Positions 1-6,522 of a DNA stretch of 9,164 nucleotides are shown in pieces. Made by a program: the position numbers and the translations under genes. The stretch lies in NCBI GenBank assembly GCA_024639925.1, contig JAHEGA010000040.1, positions 1 through 9,164 on the forward strand, written 5' to 3'. The notes under the pieces were generated by a model. That model was not told the origin of the DNA, searched no databases, and was given only the letters and a program-made list of their open reading frames with translations. The DNA comes from Microbacteriaceae bacterium. GTDB taxonomy: Bacteria > Actinomycetota > Actinomycetes > Actinomycetales > Microbacteriaceae. Every line of letters begins with the position of its first letter. Position 1 is the first letter of the stretch.

Positions 1-1618
1 GCGCGGTGGCAAATATTCCCGCGGGGTCCATCAGGTGCTGGGACCCATACCCGCTACCCATCGCAACTTTGGTCCGCAACACCAGGGGAACCGCGGATTC
101 GCCACCAAACATGTGACGCGCTTTACCAATCTGGTTGAACACCTGGTCGGCTGCCACCCACATGAAGTCGGGATACATGAATTCGACCACGGGTCGGTAG
201 CGACCATCGAGTGCGAGGCCACCGCCCAGGCCGGTGAAGGCGTTCTCTGAAATGGGGGTGCCCAAAATGCGGTCGGGGAATTTTTCCGCCAAGCCCTTGG
301 TCGCGCCGTTGGTCCCACCTTTGAGCCGGTGAATATCTTCGCCCAGAACCACGATTCGGTCATCCTCGGACATGTTGCGGTCCATCACATCGGCAACGGC
401 ATCAACGAACCGCACTTCGCGAAGCTCACCGCTATAGTCAGCGCGCTCTTGAGTGCGCGCACCAGAAAGCTCGCTCAGGTCACCGCGAACGCCCACGTCC
501 ACGAAGCTCGCCTCGGGCCAGAGGTCGGGTCGAATGCGCCGAACGCCCGGCTTCCCTTCGGGGTCCTGCTCCACAAGCGTGGCCGCTACAGCGGCCATCG
601 CCTCTTGTGCCTGCTGGCGAACGGAGGCAACGATCTCGTCGTTAATGAGGCCGAGAGCCTTCATCTTGTCGGCCATCATCGTCAGCGGGTCACGCGCGCG
701 CCAGGACTCTTCTTCCTCTTTGGAACGGTACCCGAACGCGCTGCCAGGGAATGCCCCGTTTTGATGGAAGAAGCGATACACCTCAGCTTCGATGACGGCG
801 GGACCATGTCCTGCTCGGACATACTCTTCCGCTTTTTGCATCGTCAGGTATACCGACAGTGGGTCCATACCATCAACCCGGAAGGAGGGAATGGCAAAGC
901 CCACTCCCCGACCCGAAAGACGAGGTTCCCCAGTGGCCTCTTCCACTGTGGTGGACACGGCGTAGAGGTTGTTTTCGATGAAGAAGATCAAGGGAATATC
1001 CCAGGCCGACGTTAGGTTCATGCTCTCCAGGACGGAGCCAATGTTGACCGCTCCGTCACCGAAGTAGGTAACGGTCAGGTCGCTGGTGCCCGCGCGCTTT
1101 TGGGCGAAGGCGTTTCCCGCCGCTAGGGGCACTCCCCCACCGACGATGGCGTTTGTGCCGAGCGCTCCGGCGTCATGCCACTGAAGGTGCATCGATCCGC
1201 CGCGACCCTTACAGAATCCTCGGGCAAGCCCGAGGATTTCGGCCAGGGTCTTATCCAACACAGTGGCGATATCCGGGGTAACCAGCTGCTGCAGGTCGAG
1301 ACCGCCGGGAGCCACGTACCCGAGCGCTTTCGCGAGAAACTGGTGGTGGCCTCGGTGGGACCCATTAACAGCGTCCGTGGTCCGCAACCCCACGGCAGAT
1401 CCGACAGCTCCACCCTCTTGACCCACAGAGGAGTGAGCGGGGCCGTGAACGAGGCCTTCGCCCGCAAGCTCAAGCACCGTTTCTTCGAAAGCACGGATGA
1501 GGTGCAGTTGACCCAGCATCGTGGCGAGCAACGCGGGGTCGGCGCTCTCCCAGTCTTCCTGGGTGGCCTGGACCTGAATCCAGGGCTGGGCCGGCTCAAG
1601 AGGGGTATGTGTGGCCAC
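1..1618 (-). CDS. Fused E1 alpha/beta 2-oxo acid dehydrogenase (ThDP-dependent), 3' end cut by window edge
   Basis: The reading frame is open from GTG at 1618 to the left edge, giving 539 codons with no stop. The N-terminal part is an E1-alpha domain. It has a histidine-rich SHRGHH segment near residues 96-101 and the ThDP/Mg motif starting GDG at 187-189 and ending NN at 216-217, which is the normal spacing. From about residue 400 an E1-beta domain begins (EVRFVDAV, then VLGEDI, then the PISENAF segment carrying the expected catalytic-site Glu). Such proteins decarboxylate a 2-oxo acid and pass the acyl group to a lipoyl E2. About 185 further residues are expected beyond the edge if the beta part has its usual length. 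No E2 or E3 gene is in view. A purine-rich but weak ribosome site (AAGAGAAGAG) precedes the GTG; another in-frame GTG lies at 1654. The gene is divergent from the VOC operon and shares its regulatory region. The exact substrate (pyruvate, branched-chain oxo acid, acetoin or other) is not decided by what is visible. Confidence 0.9.
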   Translation of the reverse strand, partial: MATHTPLEPAQPWIQVQATQEDWESADPALLATMLGQLHLIRAFEETVLELAGEGLVHGPAHSSVGQEGGAVGSAVGLRTTDAVNGSHRGHHQFLAKALGYVAPGGLDLQQLVTPDIATVLDKTLAEILGLARGFCKGRGGSMHLQWHDAGALGTNAIVGGGVPLAAGNAFAQKRAGTSDLTVTYFGDGAVNIGSVLESMNLTSAWDIPLIFFIENNLYAVSTTVEEATGEPRLSGRGVGFAIPSFRVDGMDPLSVYLTMQKAEEYVRAGHGPAVIEAEVYRFFHQNGAFPGSAFGYRSKEEEESWRARDPLTMMADKMKALGLINDEIVASVRQQAQEAMAAVAATLVEQDPEGKPGVRRIRPDLWPEASFVDVGVRGDLSELSGARTQERADYSGELREVRFVDAVADVMDRNMSEDDRIVVLGEDIHRLKGGTNGATKGLAEKFPDRILGTPISENAFTGLGGGLALDGRYRPVVEFMYPDFMWVAADQVFNQIGKARHMFGGESAVPLVLRTKVAMGSGYGSQHLMDPAGIFATA

Positions 1619-1689
1619 GATCGGTTCTCTTCTCTTCGTTGAGGGATAAGGCACTCGGGCATCCCGGTAATGACCCGACCATACCCCAG

Positions 1690-1701
1690 ATTGTATCCAA
1701 T
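1690..1701. promoter_or_regulatory. Candidate GntR-family operator, copy 1
   Basis: ATTGTATCCAAT has perfect ATTG/CAAT arms around a TATC centre. It resembles the TTGTATACAA-type sites bound by several FadR/VanR-like GntR regulators (general knowledge). Read on the minus strand it contains TACAAT (1695 to 1690), a good -10 hexamer about 70 bases upstream of the E1 start, although no convincing -35 accompanies it. Binding here would block the E1 promoter. A related copy lies 63 bp to the right. Confidence 0.45.
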
Positions 1702-1753
1702 GTCACCCCAATAGTGCGTGTACGGGTGGATTATGCGCCAAATAACCGCCATA

Positions 1754-1763
1754 CTGTATGCAA
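1754..1763. promoter_or_regulatory. Candidate GntR-family operator, copy 2
   Basis: CTGTATGCAA matches copy 1 (TTGTATCCAA) at 8 of 10 positions and begins exactly 63 bp after it, six turns of B-DNA at 10.5 bp per turn. It overlaps a TACTGT hexamer (1752-1757) that fits a loose actinobacterial -10 for the plus-strand operon and lies just ahead of the VOC ribosome site AAAGGAG (1773-1779). The probable ligand protein is the GntR/FCD regulator encoded second in that operon. Neither -35 element is clear. Confidence 0.4.
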
Positions 1764-1785
1764 CACGTCGACAAAGGAGTCACCC

Positions 1786-2310
1786 ATGGCACTGCCCGGG
1801 CTGCGAGGAACGGAACACATCGGGTTTACCGTTCCTGACCTCGACGAAGCCGAGCGGTTCTTTGTTGATGTCATTGGGTGCGAGAAGGTCTACAGCCTGG
1901 GTCCCTTCATTCGGGACGACAACTGGCTGGCGGAGCAGTTGCACGTTCACCCCCGCGCCGTGATGCGTGAACTTCGGTTCTTCCGGTGCAAAACAGGCCC
2001 CAATTTCGAAATCTTCCAGTGGGAAGCACCCGATCAGGTGACCACCCCACCTGCCAACTCCGATGTGGGCGGGCACCACCTGGCGTTTTACGTCGAAGAT
2101 CTTGACGCCGCCGTTGACTATCTCAAAGCCCACGGGGTCGAAACGATGGGCGAGGTCGTCCACTCCCAGAACGCAAGTTTTGGGCAACGTTGGCTCTACT
2201 TCCTGACCCCGTGGGGCATGCAGTGCGAACTCGTCAGCTTCCCTGACGGCAAAGCCTACGAAGAAGAAACAGACCTACGACTCTGGCACCCGATGAAGCC
2301 GGGAGAATAG
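1786..2310 (+). CDS. VOC-superfamily (glyoxalase-fold) metalloprotein
   Basis: This 174-residue protein has two beta-alpha-beta-beta-beta modules typical of the vicinal oxygen chelate fold. The four expected metal ligands are present in glyoxalase-I-like positions: His11 (EHIGFTV), Glu75 (NFEIFQW), His98 (GHHLAFYV) and Glu148 (MQCELVSF). VOC enzymes include glyoxalases, epimerases and ring-cleaving dioxygenases. The Glu at the second position favours glyoxalase, lyase or epimerase chemistry over a classical extradiol dioxygenase, which lacks that ligand. The ATG at 1786 is chosen because AAAGGAG at 1773-1779 sits 6 bases upstream; the frame stays open further upstream but without a better start. 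It is the first gene of a four-gene operon, 4 bases before the regulator, and divergent from the E1 gene, so it probably acts on a pathway intermediate. The precise reaction is unknown. Confidence 0.88.
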   Translation: MALPGLRGTEHIGFTVPDLDEAERFFVDVIGCEKVYSLGPFIRDDNWLAEQLHVHPRAVMRELRFFRCKTGPNFEIFQWEAPDQVTTPPANSDVGGHHLAFYVEDLDAAVDYLKAHGVETMGEVVHSQNASFGQRWLYFLTPWGMQCELVSFPDGKAYEEETDLRLWHPMKPGE

Positions 2311-2314
2311 GCGC

Positions 2315-3007
2315 ATGACGTTGACCGAATCGCTACGGGACGGCAATGCGTCCCAACGCATCGCGGATTCGTTGCGCGAGAGCATCCTGGGCGGCGAGCT
2401 CTCCCCCGGTGATCGAATCGTCCAGGAGGACCTGTCCGCGCGTTACGGCGGCTCACGAATTCCCGTCCGTGAAGCTCTCCGGCTTTTGGAATCCGAGGGT
2501 TTAGTGCGCCTGGTGGCCAATACAGGGGCGTGGGTGGCAAGCCTCACCCTGGCCGAGTGCTCAGAGGTGTACCAAACGCGAGAGCGCATCGAACCCCTGC
2601 TTCTGCGGTTCTCCGCAGAACATCTGACACAAGAGCAGTTGGCCCGTCTGGATTCTCTTGCCCATCAGATGGCGGATGCTCACGGGGTCGAAGAGTTTCT
2701 CGATCTCGATCGCCAGTTCCACCTCGGTGCCTACGAAAACGCCCACACCCACGTTCTCGGTCCGCTGGTGACCAGGCTGTGGAACACAACGCAGCCCTAT
2801 CGCCGGGCCTACACGCAGCTCGTCGGAGACCGCAACCGTCGTATCTTCCACGACGAGCACCACATGCTGGTCACCGCGCTCCACGACGGTGATCTCGCCC
2901 TTGCCGAACAAATTTTGGCCCTCCACATTCGTCGAACCCGTTTGCACCTCGAACGCCACCCCGAATTGTTTGACCAAGCCCCCAACAGTAAGGAAACCCC
3001 CGCATGA
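2315..3007 (+). CDS. GntR-family transcriptional regulator, FCD (FadR-like) type
   Basis: The 230-residue protein starts with a GntR winged helix (about residues 10-75): a segment beginning IADSLRESILGGELSPG, then the recognition-helix signature SRIPVREALRLL and the wing ending GAWVASL. The C-terminal FCD ligand domain (about 80-215) has the usual metal/acid-binding residues: Asp132 and His136 (LDRQFH), His182 or His183 (DEHH) and His204 (ALHIRR). FCD domains typically bind carboxylic-acid metabolites. The ATG at 2315 lies 4 bases after the VOC stop with GGGAGA at 2301-2306 as ribosome site. The stop codon overlaps the next ATG (ATGA), so regulator and dehydrogenase are translationally coupled. 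The likely targets are the paired motifs at 1690-1701 and 1754-1763, giving autoregulation and control of E1. No family outside FCD fits better; the effector is unknown. Confidence 0.92.
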   Translation: MTLTESLRDGNASQRIADSLRESILGGELSPGDRIVQEDLSARYGGSRIPVREALRLLESEGLVRLVANTGAWVASLTLAECSEVYQTRERIEPLLLRFSAEHLTQEQLARLDSLAHQMADAHGVEEFLDLDRQFHLGAYENAHTHVLGPLVTRLWNTTQPYRRAYTQLVGDRNRRIFHDEHHMLVTALHDGDLALAEQILALHIRRTRLHLERHPELFDQAPNSKETPA

Positions 3008-4380
3008 GCATGGCCGTCACCAACCCCACCACTGGAGAAGTGGAAAAGACTTTTGAGGAAGACACCGCCGAGGTGGTGGAGGCAAAGATCACGCTCGCCC
3101 AGGAAGCCCACGAACAGCTGCGCAACGAAAGCTTTGAACAGCGCGCTGCCTGGATGCGGGCCTCCGCTGACCTGATGGAGTCAGAAGTAGCCACTCTTGC
3201 TCCCATGCTGGTGCGCGAGATGGGTAAGCCGATCGCCCAGGCAGAAGCCGAGGTGCACAAATGCGTAAAAAACATGCGTTTTTACGCGGACAAGGCCCCA
3301 GAGTTTCTGGCCGACGAGCCTCTCGCGGATCCGAGCAGTGTCAACGCGAGTTCCGCCTATGCGATGTATCAGCCTCTCGGCGTGATTCTCGCGGTCATGC
3401 CCTGGAACTACCCGCTGTGGCAGGTCATGCGCTTTGCCGCTCCGGCACTGATGGCGGGCAACACCGGAGTGTTGAAGCACGCTTCCAACGTGCCCGAGTC
3501 AGCCCTCTACTTGCACACGCTCTTCACCCGCGGTGGTTTCCCCGAAGGCTCCTTTGGAACCCTCATGATTGGGGTGAGCATGGTCAACACGGTTATCGAT
3601 GACTGGCGCGTCAAAGCCGTCACTTTGACCGGGTCTGAACCAGCTGGTCGTGCGGTCGCCGAACGCGCGGGTCGACAGATCAAGAAGTCGGTCATGGAAC
3701 TGGGAGGCTCCGACGCCTTTGTCGTCATGCCCTCGGCGGACATTGCCCAATCCGCCAGCGTCGCTGTCACCGCGCGGATCAACAACAACGGCCAATCCTG
3801 CATCGCTGGCAAGCGTTTCTTGATCCACACCGACATCTATGACGAGTGGGTTGCCGCGTTTGTTGACGGGATGAAAGCCCTCGTCGTGGGTGACCCCATG
3901 GACCCGGCCACACAGGTTGGCCCGCTGGCGACAAAGAATGGTCAGCGTGACATCTCCGAGCTGGTTGAGGATGCAAAAGCTAAAGGTGCCAGCGTGCTGG
4001 TGGGTGGAGAGCTCCCCGAAGGGCCTGGATACTTCTATCCCCCGACGGTTATCGCCGACATCACGCCAGAAATGCGTATCACCATGGAAGAGGCCTTCGG
4101 TCCTCTGGCTAGCATTTACCGTGTGAAGGATCGCGATGAAGCTATCGCGATTGCTAACCAGACCACCTTTGGCCTGAGTTCAGCGATCTGGAGCACCGAC
4201 GCGGAGGAACAGACTTTCTTCACCGAAAAATTGGATGCGGGCGCAGTCTTCGTCAACGGGATGACGATTTCCTACCCAGAGCTTGCCTTCGGTGGTGTCA
4301 AAGACTCAGGATTCGGTCGCGAGTTGGGAGCCCCCGGTATTCGGGAATTCACCAACATGAAAACGATCTGGAAGGGCTGA
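3004..4380 (+). CDS. gabD1: NAD(P)-dependent aldehyde dehydrogenase, succinate-semialdehyde dehydrogenase (GabD1-like)
   Basis: This is a complete 458-residue aldehyde dehydrogenase. The key residues are Asn135 in MPWNYPLWQ (oxyanion hole), Lys158 in VLKHAS, the TGSEPAG turn at 209-215 (cofactor site), general base Glu232 in MELGGSDAF, nucleophile Cys266 in NNGQSCIAGK, and Glu363 in MEEAFGPL. Its length and many stretches (QPLGVILAVMPWN, FAAPALMAGN, LKHASNVP, GQSCIA, GMTVSYPEL-like GMTISYPEL) closely match, from memory, the mycobacterial succinate-semialdehyde dehydrogenase GabD1. It oxidises a semialdehyde to the acid; succinate semialdehyde is the family substrate, but a related short semialdehyde is possible in this cluster. 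The start overlaps the regulator stop by 4 bases. It is followed after 4 bases by a beta-HAD family reductase, which could produce or consume the same aldehyde. The gene symbol rests on similarity, not on context. Confidence 0.93.
   Translation: MSMAVTNPTTGEVEKTFEEDTAEVVEAKITLAQEAHEQLRNESFEQRAAWMRASADLMESEVATLAPMLVREMGKPIAQAEAEVHKCVKNMRFYADKAPEFLADEPLADPSSVNASSAYAMYQPLGVILAVMPWNYPLWQVMRFAAPALMAGNTGVLKHASNVPESALYLHTLFTRGGFPEGSFGTLMIGVSMVNTVIDDWRVKAVTLTGSEPAGRAVAERAGRQIKKSVMELGGSDAFVVMPSADIAQSASVAVTARINNNGQSCIAGKRFLIHTDIYDEWVAAFVDGMKALVVGDPMDPATQVGPLATKNGQRDISELVEDAKAKGASVLVGGELPEGPGYFYPPTVIADITPEMRITMEEAFGPLASIYRVKDRDEAIAIANQTTFGLSSAIWSTDAEEQTFFTEKLDAGAVFVNGMTISYPELAFGGVKDSGFGRELGAPGIREFTNMKTIWKG
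3263..3287. repeat. Perfect 9-bp inverted repeat inside the aldehyde dehydrogenase gene
   Basis: GCGTAAAAA (3263-3271) and TTTTTACGC (3279-3287) are perfect reverse complements with a 7-base loop. The repeat lies inside codons for residues 87-95 and no U-run follows it outside the stem. It may have no function; the A/T-rich arms stand out against the G+C-rich surroundings. Confidence 0.5.
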
Positions 4381-4384
4381 GCCG

Positions 4385-5269
4385 GTGGCAGACGTCGGTT
4401 TCCTCGGGCTTGGCACCATGGGCTTAGCAATGGCCCGTCAGCTGCTCAGTGGCGGGCACGCCGTGGTGGTGTGGAACAGATCCCCCCAGGCCATCGAAAC
4501 TCTGGTCGCTGAGGGCGCCATTGAGGCCCACACTCCTTCGGAAGCACTGGCTACCGGGGCATCCTTTTCGATGTTGGCAAACGACGCCGCCGCCGAAGCA
4601 GTGCTCACACCGAGCGCAGTGAGCGCCGCGCGGGGAGGTTTCCACGCAAATATGGCCTCGGTTTCGCCGGAATGTGGCACCAGGCTGCACAAGGTCTTCA
4701 ACGATGTCGGCGTGAGTTATGTCTCCAGCCCAGTCCTGGGGCGACCCACAGTCGCTGCCGCCGGCGAGCTCAATATTCTCGTGGCCGGCGATGTGGCAGC
4801 GGCAGAAGCCGCGCAGCCGTTTTTTGATCTCATGGGTAAGAAAACCTGGCCACTGGGCACACAACCCTCGCAAGCCAACACCGCCAAAGTCGCGGTCAAC
4901 CTCAACATCATCCACGCGATCCAGGCACTGGCCGAATCGGTCACGCTGGCCGAGGGGGCAGGGATTGATGCCGAGGATTTCGTGGAGTTGTTGACCAACA
5001 CGCTGTTCGGAGGAGTTGTGTATTCGGGCTACGGGCGAATGATTGCCCAGTCCTCGTACCTGCCTCAGGGCTTCTCGCTCGAGCTCGGCCTCAAAGACCT
5101 CACCCTCGCCACTGGCATCGCATCCTCGCAGGGGAGCTCATTAGCCACGTCAGCGGCATTGGCGAACGTGTTTGCTGAGGCCTTGTCGCGCCCGGATCTC
5201 GCGGATTTGGACTGGGCGGCACTGGCAGAAGTCGCTCGGGAACCCTCGGTGGGAACGAACCCGGAATAG
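4385..5269 (+). CDS. Beta-hydroxyacid dehydrogenase / 6PGDH-like NAD(P)-dependent oxidoreductase
   Basis: The 294-residue protein has an N-terminal Rossmann domain with dinucleotide motif GFLGLGTMG (5-13) and WNRS at 30-33 after strand 2. The NR pair is typical of NADP-preferring members such as glyoxylate/succinic-semialdehyde reductases. The all-helical C-terminal domain carries the family's catalytic Lys168 and Asn172 (ANTAKVAVN) and Lys237-Asp238 (GLKDLTLA). The segment usually reading APVSG is SPVLG here (115-119), so the Ser that normally contacts the substrate carboxylate is Leu118. The GTG start at 4385 follows GAAGGG (4371-4376) and lies 4 bases after the aldehyde dehydrogenase stop. 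The likely role is interconversion of a hydroxy acid and its oxo or semialdehyde form, working with the preceding dehydrogenase. An imine-reductase-like activity is an alternative. It ends 2 bases before the convergent SDR gene. Confidence 0.88.
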   Translation: MADVGFLGLGTMGLAMARQLLSGGHAVVVWNRSPQAIETLVAEGAIEAHTPSEALATGASFSMLANDAAAEAVLTPSAVSAARGGFHANMASVSPECGTRLHKVFNDVGVSYVSSPVLGRPTVAAAGELNILVAGDVAAAEAAQPFFDLMGKKTWPLGTQPSQANTAKVAVNLNIIHAIQALAESVTLAEGAGIDAEDFVELLTNTLFGGVVYSGYGRMIAQSSYLPQGFSLELGLKDLTLATGIASSQGSSLATSAALANVFAEALSRPDLADLDWAALAEVAREPSVGTNPE

Positions 5270-5271
5270 CG

Positions 5272-5994
5272 TTACTGCGCGGTTGAGCCCCCGTCGATGA
5301 CGAGTTCTGTGCCCGTGATGTAGGAGGCATCGTCCGAGGCCAAGAACAGCGCCCCGTGGGCTACCTCGAGGGGGGTCCCCAATCGGCCGATCGGGGTTTT
5401 ATCGATGAGGTCCTGGGTCAAACTCTTGTCCTGCGCCATAACCATTGGCGTCCCAATAATGCCCGGGTGGATGGAGTTTGAGCGAATTCCCTCTGCCGCG
5501 TAGGTCAGTGCGACGTTTTTGCTGAGAGACCGCACCGCTGCTTTGGAGGCAGTGTAGGCAGCCACCCCGCTGGCGCCGACATAGCCCCACATGGATGATG
5601 TGTGAACCATCGCACCTTTTCCTGCCTCACGCATGGCGGGCAGAACAGCTTTTGTCCCGTAAAAAACTCCGTTGAGGTTCAAATCGATAATTCGGTGCCA
5701 ATCGTCGAAGCTGATGTCAGCAATGCCGTCATACGAACCCACCGCACCCGCGTTATTGAACAGAATGTCAATACGGTGGTGGTCGCTGAGTACCCGCTTC
5801 ACGAGAACGTCCCACTGCTCGGGTGACGTGACGTCCATCTCTACAATCTGCACTGATTCAGAGGTGAAGGGTTCGTCAAAACTGAGATCAACCGCGTAGA
5901 CAATTGCCCCTTCTGCTGCGAAGAGCTCCACAGCCGCGCGCCCGATGCCTCGAGCGCCCCCGGTAATGATGGAGACTTTTTGTGCGACACGCAT
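5272..5994 (-). CDS. Short-chain dehydrogenase/reductase (classical SDR)
   Basis: The product is 240 residues long when read from ATG at 5994. It has the cofactor motif TGGARGIG (11-18), Asp36 after strand 2 (NAD rather than NADP preference), NNAG at 80-83, Asn106, and the catalytic triad Ser134, Tyr147 and Lys151 (YTASK). The C-terminal part has the usual IHPGIIGTPM and ends with the family-typical VIDGGS. It is a complete classical SDR that oxidises or reduces a secondary alcohol or ketone, commonly on a sugar or hydroxy acid. The ATG is preferred over TTG at 6000 because GCGAGG lies 6 bases upstream of it, while the TTG has a GAGG immediately after it and poorer spacing. The gene is divergent from the cupin pair and converges on the upstream operon with only 2 bases between stops. 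The substrate is not predictable. Confidence 0.92.
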   Translation of the reverse strand: MRVAQKVSIITGGARGIGRAAVELFAAEGAIVYAVDLSFDEPFTSESVQIVEMDVTSPEQWDVLVKRVLSDHHRIDILFNNAGAVGSYDGIADISFDDWHRIIDLNLNGVFYGTKAVLPAMREAGKGAMVHTSSMWGYVGASGVAAYTASKAAVRSLSKNVALTYAAEGIRSNSIHPGIIGTPMVMAQDKSLTQDLIDKTPIGRLGTPLEVAHGALFLASDDASYITGTELVIDGGSTAQ

Positions 5995-6065
5995 CCTCAA
6001 CCTCGCCTTCTGTCAACCCTGACCACACGTAATCATCTAAATTCCTGGCCGGAGCCGAAAAGTGC

Positions 6066-6084
6066 GTGTAGTGTTACCTTACAC
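6066..6084. promoter_or_regulatory. Inverted repeat in the SDR/cupin divergent promoter region
   Basis: GTGTA (6066-6070) and TACAC (6080-6084) are perfect inverted arms with a 9-base spacer. A second, partly overlapping dyad GTGT(6071-6074)...ACAC(6081-6084) is nested within it. The repeat covers TAGTGT (6069-6074), a TANNNT-type -10 candidate for the cupin pair, so a regulator bound here could control that promoter. It does not match the TGTATSCAA motif of the other divergent region. Confidence 0.35.
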
Positions 6085-6105
6085 AGAACACCACAGGGGG
6101 TGCGC

Positions 6106-6513
6106 GTGACCAACTCGATTATCGTTTCGAACACCGGCTCTGCATCGCAGGTCATTGGTGTTCACGGTGGGTCTGGACTGATGCACTGGAAGCGCTTTGT
6201 GACCGGCCTGATGTTGCACGCTGCGTGGGACTCGTTTGAGCACAATATTTTGGAACCAGGCGCTGCGGTCGGCGAGCACGTCCACTCACGGACCGAAGAA
6301 ATCTACTTCATTGTCTCCGGCAAAGGAATGATGAAGTACAACCGAGACGAGTTCGAAGTCGTCCCCGGAGACCTCATTATGACGCCCCTCAATGGGCGCC
6401 ATGGAATTGTGAATCATGGGAGTGAGCCACTCGAATTTGTGGTGGTGGAGGCTCTTCCCCCCTCCATCGTCAATGCTCTTCCGGATTATTCCCCCTCGGT
6501 TGGCGCTTACTAA
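6106..6513 (+). CDS. Single-domain cupin, metal-binding motif intact
   Basis: This is a 135-residue cupin. Motif 1 is complete: Gly52, His58 and His60 (GEHVHSRTEE), Glu64 or Glu65, and Gly72. Motif 2 has Pro87-Gly88-Asp89, Pro94, His99 and Asn103 (PGDLIMTPLNGRHGIVN). The 3-His-1-Glu set should bind a divalent metal such as Fe, Mn, Ni or Zn. Small cupins of this kind act as isomerases, epimerases, lyases or dioxygenases, or as sugar sensors. The GTG at 6106 is chosen because AGGGGG (6095-6100) lies 5 bases upstream; the frame is open upstream to about 5980 but that extension would run into the divergent SDR gene. The gene is followed after 9 bases by a second, degenerate cupin, so the two are probably made together. 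The reaction is unknown. Confidence 0.85.
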   Translation: MTNSIIVSNTGSASQVIGVHGGSGLMHWKRFVTGLMLHAAWDSFEHNILEPGAAVGEHVHSRTEEIYFIVSGKGMMKYNRDEFEVVPGDLIMTPLNGRHGIVNHGSEPLEFVVVEALPPSIVNALPDYSPSVGAY

Positions 6514-6522
6514 GGAAATAAC

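Noticed and set aside
329..1015. A 228-codon plus-strand open frame
   Set aside because: It lies wholly antisense to the well-supported E1 gene, has no recognisable domain, and is a shadow produced by the codon pattern of that gene.
1609..1785. N-terminal extension of the VOC gene to 1609
   Set aside because: It would overlap the divergent E1 start and the operator pair; the strong AAAGGAG site fixes the start at 1786.
6011..6016. TTGACA on the minus strand as -35 of the SDR gene
   Set aside because: Only about 16 bases separate it from the SDR start codon, leaving no room for a -10 and leader.
5980..6105. N-terminal extension of the first cupin
   Set aside because: It would overlap the SDR start and promoter region; AGGGGG at 6095-6100 places the start at GTG 6106.
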